64,000 nt of DNA from Pseudomonas sputi (GCF_021603585.1 NZ_BQHI01000002.1:372001-436000); one strand, 5' to 3'; numbered from the stretch's first letter, positions 1-8,963 are shown. Numbers and translations are program-made. The notes: generated by a model not told the origin, from the sequence alone.

Positions 1-3000
1 ACAGTCTGCTTCCCATTCGCCGGGAAGAGCTGGACTCGCCGGTCGCGCAGAGCCACAAGGCGCGAGCAATCGAGCATCTGCGCGATAAGCTCAATGAGAT
101 CAAGTGTTTCGGCGTAAAAGACCCACGGATGTCCCGACTGCTGCCATTCTGGCAGGAGATCTTTGCCGAACTGGGTCTGCAGGTCAGCTATGTCATTGCT
201 TTCCGTAACCCGATAAACGTTGCGCATTCGTTGGTCAAGCGGAACGAGTTCGAAGTTGAGAAAGGCTACTTTCTCTGGCTTGAGCACATGCTGTTCAGTA
301 TGAAATATAGCCAGGGCGCATCGCGTGTTTTTGTAAATTACGAGTTGATGCTTCAGGAACCCGAGAAGCAGCTGCGACGCATGTCTGAGTCGCTGGGGTT
401 GCCGTTTGACCCGCAGGGCTCCGAGTTCCTGGAATATCAGAGCAACTTTCTCCAGCGGTCGCTGCAGCACAACAGCTTTACGCTGGACGAGCTCAAAAAG
501 GATTCCGCAGTACCGGCCGATGTCTTGAACCTCAGTCTTCTGCTATTGGAACTCTCGCGTGATGAGCGTGCAGATGACCAGGCGGTCGTCAGCACTGTCA
601 ACAGCCTTTGCGAGGCGATGAACGAACGTTTGCCTGCCTATCGACTCATGCGTCGTTTCGATGAAAACAACGCTGATCTGAATGTGCAACTGAGGCTGAA
701 AGAACAAAACATCACGACGCTTGCCGCCGACTACGGCGAACTTGATAAACGACACGAAGCGTTGAAGGCCGATTACTCAAACCTCGATGGACACCGTCGT
801 TGGCTCGAGACTGAGTATGGTGTTTTCAAGACGTCTCTTTCAGACGCGGAGCTATCAATTGAGAGCCTTGAGGCTGACCTGCGTCGTTATTCTTCTGGAC
901 GCTTTTTGCTGAAATCCCTTGTCTCGCGCATTGCAGAGCGGTTCGGTCTTCGCTATCGAGATGATCATCCGGCTCAGAGCGAGCTGTTCGATGCCGCTTA
1001 CTACCTCAGTACCTACGAAGATGTTCGGGCGGCGGGTGTCGACCCGTTGCAGCACTATCTTGAGCAGGGCTGGCGTGAGGGGCGTGACCCGTCGGCAGGA
1101 TTTTCCACCAAGGCCTATCTCGACAACTATCCGGACGTGCGGTTACGCCGTATCAATCCGCTGATCCATTACTTGCGCCACGGGTACTACGAAGGCCGGT
1201 CGATCCACGACACCAAAGGTCGTAACTACCATCTATCCCGCAAGGTCGGTCGCCATCGCCTCGCCATACAACTGTTGAATCTGGTTGCGCAACAGCCGCA
1301 GCTGCTCAGCCGTTTTGTACGCGAAGCTCGCCGTGGCGGTTTGCGTCATGCACTGGCTATTGCAGTCCGCAAGCTCAAGCTCAGCCAGAAGCGACTGGCG
1401 TTGAATCAGGTTTCAAAACCGCTTGGCGACGCCGCATTGACTGAGTACGAAGTACTCAAAGTGGTGCCTTACTACCTGGATCCTTACCTGCCAGAGGCAC
1501 CAACAACAGCGCCTGGAATGGTTGCCGTTCATCTTCATTTGAGCGGTGAGCAATTGTCGGGCCATTGGCTCAGCTACCTCAAAAATGTCCCGGTCGAATT
1601 CGATCTGTTCATTTCTCGCAGCAGCGGCGATAGCTTGAAGTTTGACGACAGAGCGTTGCGTGCAGCAGTGCCTCTGTTGCGCAAGTTGGTCGTTGAGGTT
1701 GTCCCCGGGCAGGTTGGAGCGATTGCTGCGCTGATTGTCCAGTTCGGCAGTCGATTGAAAGCTTACGACGTAATAGCGCACTTCCATGACGAAGCCGGCA
1801 GCGCCGATAACGATAACGGTTCCGGGTTGAAAGAGCGCCTGGTGCTACTATGCGGTTCCCCTGCCAATGTCGGGCAGATTCTTCAATTGCTCGGTGGGGA
1901 CGCGAAGGTTGTGTATCCCGTCGACACCCGACCTGAGTCTGCCATCTACCACCAGGCTGGCTGGACTGATACCGGAAACGTGATTGCCACGGCTCTGGAA
2001 AAGTACCGCGAGATCGATGCGACTACTTTCCCGAGTGCGCAATTCCCTCGAGTCGGGCTGTTCTGGGCACGGGTTGGCACTATCAGTGACCTGCTGCAGT
2101 TGCCATTGCAATTCGAGCACTTCGCGAGTAATGAAGACGCCGTTGCCGGTGATCTGCTGAGCCGTTCGCTGGAACGCCTGGTACTGGTCAATACAACCAC
2201 CAGTGAGGGACGTAACTATCAGTTGGAGGCTCCGCAGATTTCGCACGAGCCCCGGGAGTATTACGAGCCTCAGGTTGATTACTCTGCGAGCATCACACAC
2301 GACACCATCAAGGTGCTGGCGTACTACCTGCCGCAGTTTCACCCGACACCCGAGAATGATGAATGGCACGGCACCGGATTTACCGAGTGGTACAAAGTCC
2401 GTTCGGCCAATCCGTTGTTCTATGGTCATTATCAGCAACATGTTCCGCACGAGGACATCGGTTACTACCATCTGGACGGCCCGGCCAGGTTGGAACAGCA
2501 GGCTGAAATGATGAAGAAGTCAGGTGTTCACGGCCTGATTTTCTATCATTACTGGTTCACCGGCAGAATGATCCTTGAGAAGCCGGCACAAATGCTGCTG
2601 GATAATCAGCAGATCGATATGCCGTTCTGTTTCTGTTGGGCGAACGAGAACTGGACTCGCCGCTGGGATGGTAACGAGGCGGAAATCCTGCTGGGGCAGG
2701 TCTATTCGAAAGAAGACGCCCGCGGCTTTATTCGCTATCTCATTCCGTTCTTCAAAGACGAGCGCTATATCAAAGTAGATGGCCGTCCGATGTTGCACGT
2801 GTATCGTCCGTCCTCGATCGAACATATCGACGACTACCTGGCTGTGTGGCGCGAAGAGTGCGAGCGCGAGGGTCTCAAGGCGCCATATATGGTGGCGACG
2901 CTGACGCGCGGTGCGACGCATCCGCAAGATCATGGCATGGACTCTGCCGTCGAACGGGTACTGCATGACTGGACTGCCGACGCGGTTCAGGACACTCGCA

Positions 3001-4673
3001 GCCAGTTGCGCCCTTACTGGCCTCTGGAAGGTAACATCATTAACTACAGCGAAGTTGCCGATCACTACATGGGGCAGGATCTGGGCAAGGATTTCACGCT
3101 GTTCCGGTCGCTGGTTCCAACCTGGGATAACACTGCTCGTTACGGTAACCGGGCGTACGTGCTTAACCACTTCACTACGGAAAAATTCCAGAGCTGGATG
3201 GAGTTTCTGGTGGATTACTCCGAGCAGCACCTGCCGGAAGATCGCCGCTACGTAGTGGTAAACGCCTGGAACGAATGGGCTGAGGGGGCGCACCTTGAGC
3301 CCGATACCCGCTTTGGTTACGGCTACCTCAACTCCATCGGACGGGCGTTGTCCGGCCAGTCCTTTTCGGCGACCACCGATTGTGTCCTGCCAGCAGAATT
3401 GAAGCTGAATGTGGTGCTGACACCTGAAGCAGTGGCACGCCTGGAGGCTGAACCTGAGTCGCGTCGCAAGTTCCTGGCATGCCTTGCCAGTTCAGATGCG
3501 TTCAAAGCTTGCTCGGTTTCTTTCGAAAACCCAGAGCTTCACCAGACGTTGCAGGCGCAAGGTGTCAAGATCTCCGGGCTTGCGCCTGCCGAATGCGACT
3601 TCACGTTGCAGTTCAGCGATATTTGCCTGTTCCCTGCAACGGCCATCGAGTCGTTGCTGAAAATGGCCAAGCGGCACAAGGGGTATTCCGTGTCGGCCAG
3701 TCTGCGAAACGATCCATCGTTTGTGCAGGGTGAAAGTACTGTCAACTTCAGTATCGAGCCTGATCAGGTTGCCTGCATGGAGTTGCGTCCGAATGCACCG
3801 ACGATCGGCTACAAGATCTGCTGTGAGGCCTCATGTTTCCGACTGCTGCCGGATAACGGCATCCAAGGATCATCGCTCGACACGGTATCGACCATCGTGC
3901 GTTACCACCGTCGTGGTGACCGTGCATCGCTGATCAATGCACTTCTTTCGTTGGTCGCTCAATCCGGTAGTCAGGTTTTGCCTGTTCTGGCCATCCAGGA
4001 TATGGATGACCAGGAAATCGCAATTCTTGAAGCGCAGCTCGCTCAACTGCCGTGGAATGAGCATTGTGCTCCGGTGATTCGCCGTTACTTCTCGACGGAG
4101 CAAGCGCCGGATTTGCGCTCGTTGATGTTGAACGATGCGCTCAAGGCAGTCGGCAGTGGTTACGCAGCATTTCTTGATTATGACGACATGCTGTTTCCGT
4201 GGGCTTACAGCTCACAACTGGAACAGATTAAGTCCAGTGGCAAGAATGCAACCTTTGCACGTGTCTACTCCACCATGGTGGATGCGGCGACTGGTTGCAT
4301 CGTCAAGCGTGACAAGATTTACGATTACGGTGATAACTACCGTGATTTCATCGAGCATAACCACGCGCCGCTGCACAGTTTTCTGCTCGATCTGAACAAG
4401 TGCGATCTGGAAGCGGTCACCTACTTCGATGATATGAAGTACATGGAAGACTACTATCTGACCATGCAGTTGTTCACGCGCGACGGTACCGATTGGGCGT
4501 CACTGCGTTCCTGTGATTTTATCGGCGATTACATTCACCGGATCGGTTGCGATACCCATACGCTTGCGCTGACTGATGAGCAACAGCGTGCGGACTTGCT
4601 GGCTAGCGAGTCTTACCGGATCTGCGAGGCTCGCATCAAGGCCCTGCGTGATCGCCTGTTGCCCCACGCTTAG
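1..4673 (+). CDS. Giant modular sulfotransferase / RgpF-like / WbsX-like / GT2-like glycan protein (5' end cut by window)
   Basis: The frame is open from base 3 and runs through the ATG at 129, so the true start lies upstream of the window. From codon 129 it gives 1514 residues. The visible N-terminus is sulfotransferase-like: GVKDPR before LLPFW, then an FRNPINVAHSLVKR loop resembling the PAPS 3'-phosphate-binding motif. The PAPS 5'-loop would be off-window. A heptad-rich stretch follows (about 180-260), then two copies of a Y-L-x-x-Y-x-D-V ... HYL..G..EGR repeat (about 287-360). Next are an RgpF-like segment (about 430-710; AVHLHL, FDLFIS, HFHDE, FWAR), a WbsX-like domain (about 727-1075; YYLPQFHP, WHGTGFTEW, NEWAEGAHLEP) and a C-terminal GT2-like segment with DYDDM (about 1250-1480). 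Its role is probably building and sulfating a surface glycan. The module calls rest on motifs and family knowledge; the substrate is unknown. Confidence 0.85.
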   Translation, partial: SLLPIRREELDSPVAQSHKARAIEHLRDKLNEIKCFGVKDPRMSRLLPFWQEIFAELGLQVSYVIAFRNPINVAHSLVKRNEFEVEKGYFLWLEHMLFSMKYSQGASRVFVNYELMLQEPEKQLRRMSESLGLPFDPQGSEFLEYQSNFLQRSLQHNSFTLDELKKDSAVPADVLNLSLLLLELSRDERADDQAVVSTVNSLCEAMNERLPAYRLMRRFDENNADLNVQLRLKEQNITTLAADYGELDKRHEALKADYSNLDGHRRWLETEYGVFKTSLSDAELSIESLEADLRRYSSGRFLLKSLVSRIAERFGLRYRDDHPAQSELFDAAYYLSTYEDVRAAGVDPLQHYLEQGWREGRDPSAGFSTKAYLDNYPDVRLRRINPLIHYLRHGYYEGRSIHDTKGRNYHLSRKVGRHRLAIQLLNLVAQQPQLLSRFVREARRGGLRHALAIAVRKLKLSQKRLALNQVSKPLGDAALTEYEVLKVVPYYLDPYLPEAPTTAPGMVAVHLHLSGEQLSGHWLSYLKNVPVEFDLFISRSSGDSLKFDDRALRAAVPLLRKLVVEVVPGQVGAIAALIVQFGSRLKAYDVIAHFHDEAGSADNDNGSGLKERLVLLCGSPANVGQILQLLGGDAKVVYPVDTRPESAIYHQAGWTDTGNVIATALEKYREIDATTFPSAQFPRVGLFWARVGTISDLLQLPLQFEHFASNEDAVAGDLLSRSLERLVLVNTTTSEGRNYQLEAPQISHEPREYYEPQVDYSASITHDTIKVLAYYLPQFHPTPENDEWHGTGFTEWYKVRSANPLFYGHYQQHVPHEDIGYYHLDGPARLEQQAEMMKKSGVHGLIFYHYWFTGRMILEKPAQMLLDNQQIDMPFCFCWANENWTRRWDGNEAEILLGQVYSKEDARGFIRYLIPFFKDERYIKVDGRPMLHVYRPSSIEHIDDYLAVWREECEREGLKAPYMVATLTRGATHPQDHGMDSAVERVLHDWTADAVQDTRSQLRPYWPLEGNIINYSEVADHYMGQDLGKDFTLFRSLVPTWDNTARYGNRAYVLNHFTTEKFQSWMEFLVDYSEQHLPEDRRYVVVNAWNEWAEGAHLEPDTRFGYGYLNSIGRALSGQSFSATTDCVLPAELKLNVVLTPEAVARLEAEPESRRKFLACLASSDAFKACSVSFENPELHQTLQAQGVKISGLAPAECDFTLQFSDICLFPATAIESLLKMAKRHKGYSVSASLRNDPSFVQGESTVNFSIEPDQVACMELRPNAPTIGYKICCEASCFRLLPDNGIQGSSLDTVSTIVRYHRRGDRASLINALLSLVAQSGSQVLPVLAIQDMDDQEIAILEAQLAQLPWNEHCAPVIRRYFSTEQAPDLRSLMLNDALKAVGSGYAAFLDYDDMLFPWAYSSQLEQIKSSGKNATFARVYSTMVDAATGCIVKRDKIYDYGDNYRDFIEHNHAPLHSFLLDLNKCDLEAVTYFDDMKYMEDYYLTMQLFTRDGTDWASLRSCDFIGDYIHRIGCDTHTLALTDEQQRADLLASESYRICEARIKALRDRLLPHA

Positions 4674-4678
4674 AGCAG

Positions 4679-4705
4679 AAGGCCCGCCAGTTGCTGGCGG
4701 GCCTT
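4679..4705 (+). terminator. GC-rich hairpin without a U tract between the giant gene and cysC
   Basis: A 12-bp perfect stem (AAGGCCCGCCAG with its complement) closes over a 3-nt loop six bases after the stop codon. No T run follows, so it is at best a leaky terminator or an mRNA-end stabiliser, and cysC may still be co-transcribed. Confidence 0.55.
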
Positions 4706-4733
4706 GTAGTCTGATTCGAATAAGGTTAATCGT

Positions 4734-5327
4734 ATGAGCAAGGATCTGGTTTTTCACGCTACCGCCATCAGTGCGTCGGCAAGAGCTCAGGTAAAGGGGC
4801 AAAAACCGGCTGTTATCTGGCTGACGGGTTTGAGTGGCTCGGGCAAGTCGACGATCGCCAATGCTCTGGAGCAGGCACTCGTGGCCAAGGCCCGGCACAC
4901 ATTTCTGTTGGATGGCGACAACTTGCGCATGGGTTTGTGCAAGGATCTGGGTTTTACCGATGCTGATCGGGTCGAGAATATTCGACGTGTTGCAGAAGTG
5001 TCGAAGTTACTCATCGACGCCGGCTTGATCGTGATTACCGCGTTCATTTCCCCGTTTCATCGTGATCGCGCCATGGCGCGTGACGTCATCGGCAATGAAG
5101 CATTTGTCGAAGTCTTTATCGACACCTCGCTGGAAGAGTGTGAGCGACGCGATCCGAAAGGACTTTACAGCAAGGCAAGGGCGGGCCAGATCAAGAACTT
5201 CACCGGGATCGACTCTGCCTATGAGGCACCGGTCAATCCGGATATTCGCATCAACACTGTTGCCGAAGACCTGTCCGAATCCATCGCAAGAGTACTGGAA
5301 TATCTGGATAAAAGGTTTGATCAATGA
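4734..5327 (+). CDS. cysC: Adenylylsulfate (APS) kinase CysC
   Basis: A 197-aa stand-alone APS kinase that phosphorylates APS to PAPS using ATP in the cytoplasm. Seen: P-loop GLSGSGKST at residues 32-40, DGDNLR, FISPFHRDR, and the C-terminal KGLYSKAR ... FTGIDSAYE lid typical of the family; the length is normal. Pseudomonads generally assimilate sulfate with an APS reductase, and their housekeeping APS kinase is usually fused to CysN. A separate cysC beside a sulfotransferase is therefore best explained as a dedicated PAPS supply (inference). It starts 60 bp after the giant gene and overlaps the next gene by 4 bp (ATGA), so it is translationally coupled downstream. Confidence 0.95.
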   Translation: MSKDLVFHATAISASARAQVKGQKPAVIWLTGLSGSGKSTIANALEQALVAKARHTFLLDGDNLRMGLCKDLGFTDADRVENIRRVAEVSKLLIDAGLIVITAFISPFHRDRAMARDVIGNEAFVEVFIDTSLEECERRDPKGLYSKARAGQIKNFTGIDSAYEAPVNPDIRINTVAEDLSESIARVLEYLDKRFDQ

Positions 5328-6709
5328 AAACCCTCGTCATCATTGGCGCTGGTTTCAGCGGAGCAGTAACGGCAGCACAATTCTTGCGTCGCAGCCCCTC
5401 CGATGTCCGAGTCGTACTCATCAACCGCTCCGGGACCATGGCGCGAGGATTGGCGTACGGCACCAACAGCCCGTTACACCTGCTCAATGTGCCTGCGGGG
5501 AATATGAGTGCGGACGTCGATGATCCTGAACACTTTCTGCGCTTCTGCCAGGCGAGGGATCCTGCCTGCACGGCATCGTCATTCATTCCACGCAAGATTT
5601 ATGGAGAGTATCTGACGTCGGTTCTGGATGATGCCGAAAAGCATTGCTCGAAGAGCGTGCGGTTGGAACGACTAGTTTCCGAAGTGCATTCAATAAAGGC
5701 ACAAGGTGCGCAAGGCGTTGTTGAGTTGGCCGGCGGTGAAAAAGTTATCGCGGATCGAGTGGTGCTCGCGTTTGGTAACTTTTCACCTGTTGATCTGGAT
5801 TGTTTTACATCTCACGTTGAATCTGATCTTTATGAATCTGACCCTTGGGCGATCAGTAAAGCAGCCACTCCAGATGTCGACTTACCGATTCTGCTTGTGG
5901 GGGCCGGGCTAACCGCGCTCGACGTTGCGCTCGGACTGATACATGAAGGGCATCGGGGGCCAATTCATATGCTCTCGCGTCGCGGTTTGTGCCCTGCTCC
6001 TCATCGTGCAAGCCGTAACGCTGAGCTGCTGTCTACGGACATCGTTGCTAAGTTAATGAGCACTGCGTCAACCGTACGTAGTTACATGCGGGTAATTCGT
6101 ACTGAAGTCGATTTGTGTGAGCAGCGGGGTGTTGACTGGCGAAATGTTCTGGGTGCATTGCGGCCCATTACTCCTACGTTGTGGAAACGTCTGCCCAACG
6201 TCGAGCGTCAACGGTTTCTGCGGCACCTCCAGCCTTATTGGGATGTTCATCGCCATCGAGTGGCCCCGGAGGCGTACAGCCGCTTCGAGAGGGCTCAGTC
6301 GCGCGGGCAAATTCGCTCAATAGCGGGACGGATCAAGGCTGTAACAACTTGTGCAGAAGGCATGAATATTGATATTCAAGCAAGAGGCGAGCAATTCGTT
6401 ACAAGCTTGAAAGTCGCCAAAGTCGTAAATTGTACAGGACCTAACACCAATCTTAGGCGGGTTGAGGATCGTTTGATCCTACAGCTGGAGCGCGATGGTC
6501 TTTTGAAGGTCGATGCGTTAAACCTTGGGTTGTGTGTTAGCAGTGAATTGGCCGTGCTAAGTCAGGAGGGAAAGGCGTCCGATTGGTTGTTCTATATAGG
6601 GCCTATGTTAAAGGCGGACTATTGGGAGGCTACCGCTGTACCAGAGTTGCGTCAGTATGGAAAAGTATTGGCGTTAAAACTGATTGCGGATTTTGAGCTG
6701 GGTTCTTGA
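5324..6709 (+). CDS. FAD/NAD(P)-binding oxidoreductase (FAD_NAD_binding_9 type)
   Basis: A 461-aa flavoprotein-like protein. The N-terminal GAGFSG dinucleotide fold (residues 7-12) is followed by the ARGLAYG...HLLNVPAGNMS segment typical of this family. A second Rossmann motif, LVGAGLTALDVALGL, lies near residue 195, where an NAD(P)H site would be. There is no signal peptide or membrane segment, so it is probably cytoplasmic. Its start overlaps the cysC stop by 4 bp, which ties its synthesis to PAPS production. The family includes poorly characterised monooxygenase- and dehydrogenase-like proteins and the substrate cannot be read from sequence. The second half is more AT-rich than cysC, consistent with an accessory gene. 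The family call is fairly sure; the role in glycan sulfation is inferred from position only. Confidence 0.75.
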   Translation: MKTLVIIGAGFSGAVTAAQFLRRSPSDVRVVLINRSGTMARGLAYGTNSPLHLLNVPAGNMSADVDDPEHFLRFCQARDPACTASSFIPRKIYGEYLTSVLDDAEKHCSKSVRLERLVSEVHSIKAQGAQGVVELAGGEKVIADRVVLAFGNFSPVDLDCFTSHVESDLYESDPWAISKAATPDVDLPILLVGAGLTALDVALGLIHEGHRGPIHMLSRRGLCPAPHRASRNAELLSTDIVAKLMSTASTVRSYMRVIRTEVDLCEQRGVDWRNVLGALRPITPTLWKRLPNVERQRFLRHLQPYWDVHRHRVAPEAYSRFERAQSRGQIRSIAGRIKAVTTCAEGMNIDIQARGEQFVTSLKVAKVVNCTGPNTNLRRVEDRLILQLERDGLLKVDALNLGLCVSSELAVLSQEGKASDWLFYIGPMLKADYWEATAVPELRQYGKVLALKLIADFELGS

Positions 6710-6765
6710 CTGAATGGTTTGCTTATAGATACCCATCGCCCATTCCCTCCGTTTATCCCTTTATA

Positions 6766-6800
6766 TGTACCGAACACCTGTTAACCAAGTGTTCGGTACA
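6766..6800. repeat. Perfect 12-bp inverted repeat between convergent genes
   Basis: TGTACCGAACAC at 6766-6777 is exactly complementary to 6789-6800 across an 11-nt loop. It sits in the 111-bp gap where the FAD gene and the minus-strand glycan operon converge. No T run follows on either strand, so it is not a standard intrinsic terminator. It may be a factor-assisted terminator or a protein-binding site. Confidence 0.6.
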
Positions 6801-6820
6801 TGAAACTCTTGATCGAGGGG

Positions 6821-8080
6821 TTATTTCGAAGGGGTAGGCAGCACGCAATGACTGCGCTGATCAATGAGTTCTTTAATGAGCAGGCAAATCAACATTAGGC
6901 TTATCATGTCACCTGTCAATAGAACCCTGTAGCCCGATTCATATGCTGTCGGAGAAAGACCTACCAGAGTCGTAACTGCGGTATGCAGGAGCAGGAAGAA
7001 AGTGGCGAGATAGAAGCTCGCGTCATTTTCTAACAGTTGTTTCATGATGTAGATCATGCTGACAAGCGAAAGAATACTAAGCGTGTAGGACAAAAAGTAC
7101 TCTAGGCCGAGTCCTGTGCTTGCGTAGCGCAGGGAGTAATACTCATTTGTTCCTATGTTGAAGATGTTAGAAAAAATACTTCCTTGGAATACTCCGATCG
7201 CCATCAATACAAAGGCAATTTTTTTGAATTTGAATTGTTTTTGAAAGGCAAGCATCGTTATTAGTATTCCGATCGCTTTTGGATATAGATTTCTTGTGTC
7301 GGTGTAGTGGGCGTTGAAAACATCAAAGCCAGTCGAGATTTTCTTTATTATATTGTAGTCATTGAATTCTGGCATGTAGCGCAATTCGGAGACGAGGCGC
7401 AGGTAGTTCCCTGGGGCAGTGATAAGAAACGCAAATCCAATGGCAACGATTACCAGTAGTGTGCTTCTATATGCTAATGAACTCTTTTTGTCCCATAATA
7501 AAGAAACGGTAAACAGTGCGAGTGTTGATATGCCGGCCTGCTCGGACTGCGATGCGATCAGTGCGAGAGGAATGGCGAGAAATTTCTCGGGGGTAGAGAA
7601 TAACGAGGGGCGCATGAATGTTGCGCATACAAAAACTGCTGCTGAAATCGGCAGCAAGTAGTTATAAAATCCGGTCACGTAATATATGGTGGTGTCGAGG
7701 ATGTTATGGCCTGTTAACAGCATTAAAGCCATGCAGATCGGAATGCCATAGCGGAAGTCGATTGTCTTGGAAAAGAAAACTCTCCAGGTGGCGTAGATGC
7801 TAAGTAGCAATAAAGTAGGTATTGCCAGTTTCCAGAACGCAGAATAGGCGATCGTGGTGTACATGACTGCTTCAATAACGATCCTACCTGTCCAGGCGTT
7901 GTAGCGCCTGGCTAAATAGTGGAGCGGTGATTCGCCTGATGTGGCAACTGATAGAAAAGTTACATCGTCGGAAAAAGGTTTGAGTTCCAGAGTTAGAAAG
8001 AAGTACAAGTAGAACAAGGCAATAAATAACACAAAGGCCAGTGTCTTTTGGGTGTTGGAATCAATTTGCTGTGCAGACAT
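6821..8080 (-). CDS. Polytopic membrane protein, probable GT-C-type glycosyltransferase (DUF6056-like)
   Basis: A 419-aa protein with about ten hydrophobic helices. After the first helix comes a loop with LKPFSDDVTF. An acidic pair in the first extracytoplasmic loop is the usual signature of GT-C enzymes, which use polyprenyl-phosphate sugars on the periplasmic side. It is the last gene of a seven-gene operon that also carries GtrA and GT2 genes, the place where serotype-specific Gtr transferases usually sit. It overlaps the preceding gene by 20 bp. Base composition is strikingly AT-rich compared with the backbone (long A/T runs around 7200-7260), which suggests transfer. It could instead be a polymerase (Wzy-like). 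The family name is a resemblance, not a proven match. Confidence 0.7.
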   Translation of the reverse strand: MSAQQIDSNTQKTLAFVLFIALFYLYFFLTLELKPFSDDVTFLSVATSGESPLHYLARRYNAWTGRIVIEAVMYTTIAYSAFWKLAIPTLLLLSIYATWRVFFSKTIDFRYGIPICMALMLLTGHNILDTTIYYVTGFYNYLLPISAAVFVCATFMRPSLFSTPEKFLAIPLALIASQSEQAGISTLALFTVSLLWDKKSSLAYRSTLLVIVAIGFAFLITAPGNYLRLVSELRYMPEFNDYNIIKKISTGFDVFNAHYTDTRNLYPKAIGILITMLAFQKQFKFKKIAFVLMAIGVFQGSIFSNIFNIGTNEYYSLRYASTGLGLEYFLSYTLSILSLVSMIYIMKQLLENDASFYLATFFLLLHTAVTTLVGLSPTAYESGYRVLLTGDMISLMLICLLIKELIDQRSHCVLPTPSK

Positions 8081-8555
8081 TTTCGCCTCCGTAGTGAATT
8101 AAGCCCTTCGAGTCTTCAATGAAGATTTTTACTTTTTCACCGTACCGCTGGCTCAGGTTGCGCCCTATTGCAGATGCGTAAAAACCGTGCAAGTGGAAAT
8201 CACTGTGAATTTTTAGAAAGTCACTGACATCTTTTCTTTGCAGACGCCGTGTTGTCAGCTTTATAGAGCCGCCTGGCCCGGTGGCAAATAGGTGGATTTT
8301 TGTCGCGCTGTCAGGCCGGTCCAATAGTGCCCAGCCATTTACAGTTATCCAGTATTTTCCAGTTGTGCACTGATCAAAGTTAACCTTCAGTGCGGGAATA
8401 TAATTTTCTTCTGGTGGGAGTGGTGCAGGGATAGTTGTGTTGTTGGCAATAAAAAAAATAACACCAATTGCCATGGAGAGCAGAAGAGCTAAGCCATAAC
8501 TAAGCGGTGAGAACAAGGCGTTTGTGACGCGCTTGTTGATGGGGTTGGTCGGCAC
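8061..8555 (-). CDS. Small single-pass membrane protein of unknown function in the glycan operon
   Basis: 164 aa, not recognised. A short basic N-terminus is followed by one hydrophobic helix (about residues 20-37), then a soluble, presumably periplasmic domain of about 120 residues. That domain has two cysteines (FDQCTTGKYW and GGENVCTAN) that could pair. The pattern WITVNGWALL followed by a charged strand-rich region suggests a compact beta domain. It overlaps the downstream GT-C-like gene by 20 bp and follows gtrA after 27 bp, so it belongs to the operon and may be a partner of that enzyme. The DNA is AT-rich like its downstream neighbour. No function is claimed. Confidence 0.7.
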   Translation of the reverse strand: MPTNPINKRVTNALFSPLSYGLALLLSMAIGVIFFIANNTTIPAPLPPEENYIPALKVNFDQCTTGKYWITVNGWALLDRPDSATKIHLFATGPGGSIKLTTRRLQRKDVSDFLKIHSDFHLHGFYASAIGRNLSQRYGEKVKIFIEDSKGLIHYGGENVCTAN

Positions 8556-8582
8556 TTGTTGTGTCCTTGTGTAGTGTCTTTT

Positions 8583-8963
8583 TTAATCGAGATCTGTTTT
8601 TTTGTTGAATACAAATTTTTTGTTCAGAGTGTAAAAGCTGATGGTGTAAGAAATCATGGCAAATACTTGCGCGATTTTCGGATCCAGGCCCGCCAGGCGA
8701 TACCCGGAGATCAACACCAGCTGGTTGATTCCAAAAGCAATGCCGAAAGCAATAATGAACTTCGGTATCGTGCTTCGATCAGTGGTGGATTGGTTGAACA
8801 CAAAAGTCTTGTTGAGGATGAACGCGGCTATCAAGGCAATGACATAGCCAATGGCGTTCGCATAGGAAGGGTTCATGTCCAGCAATGTGACAAGTAGCAG
8901 GAAAACGCCATAGCCGATGGCCGTATTGGCGACGCCTGCAAATATGAATTTGAGCGGTTGCAT
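8583..8963 (-). CDS. GtrA-family membrane protein (putative undecaprenyl-phosphate-sugar flippase)
   Basis: 126 aa with four predicted helices and the GtrA hallmarks: FIFAGVANTAIGYGVFLLL at the N-terminus, NAIGYVIALIAAFILNKTFVF in the middle, and a second YTLNKKFVFN near the end. In Gtr systems this protein is thought to move the lipid-linked sugar made by a GtrB-type enzyme across the inner membrane for a periplasmic transferase. Both partner types are present in this operon. Length is normal. It lies 15 bp downstream of the aldo/keto reductase gene. Confidence 0.9.
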   Translation of the reverse strand: MQPLKFIFAGVANTAIGYGVFLLLVTLLDMNPSYANAIGYVIALIAAFILNKTFVFNQSTTDRSTIPKFIIAFGIAFGINQLVLISGYRLAGLDPKIAQVFAMISYTISFYTLNKKFVFNKKTDLD

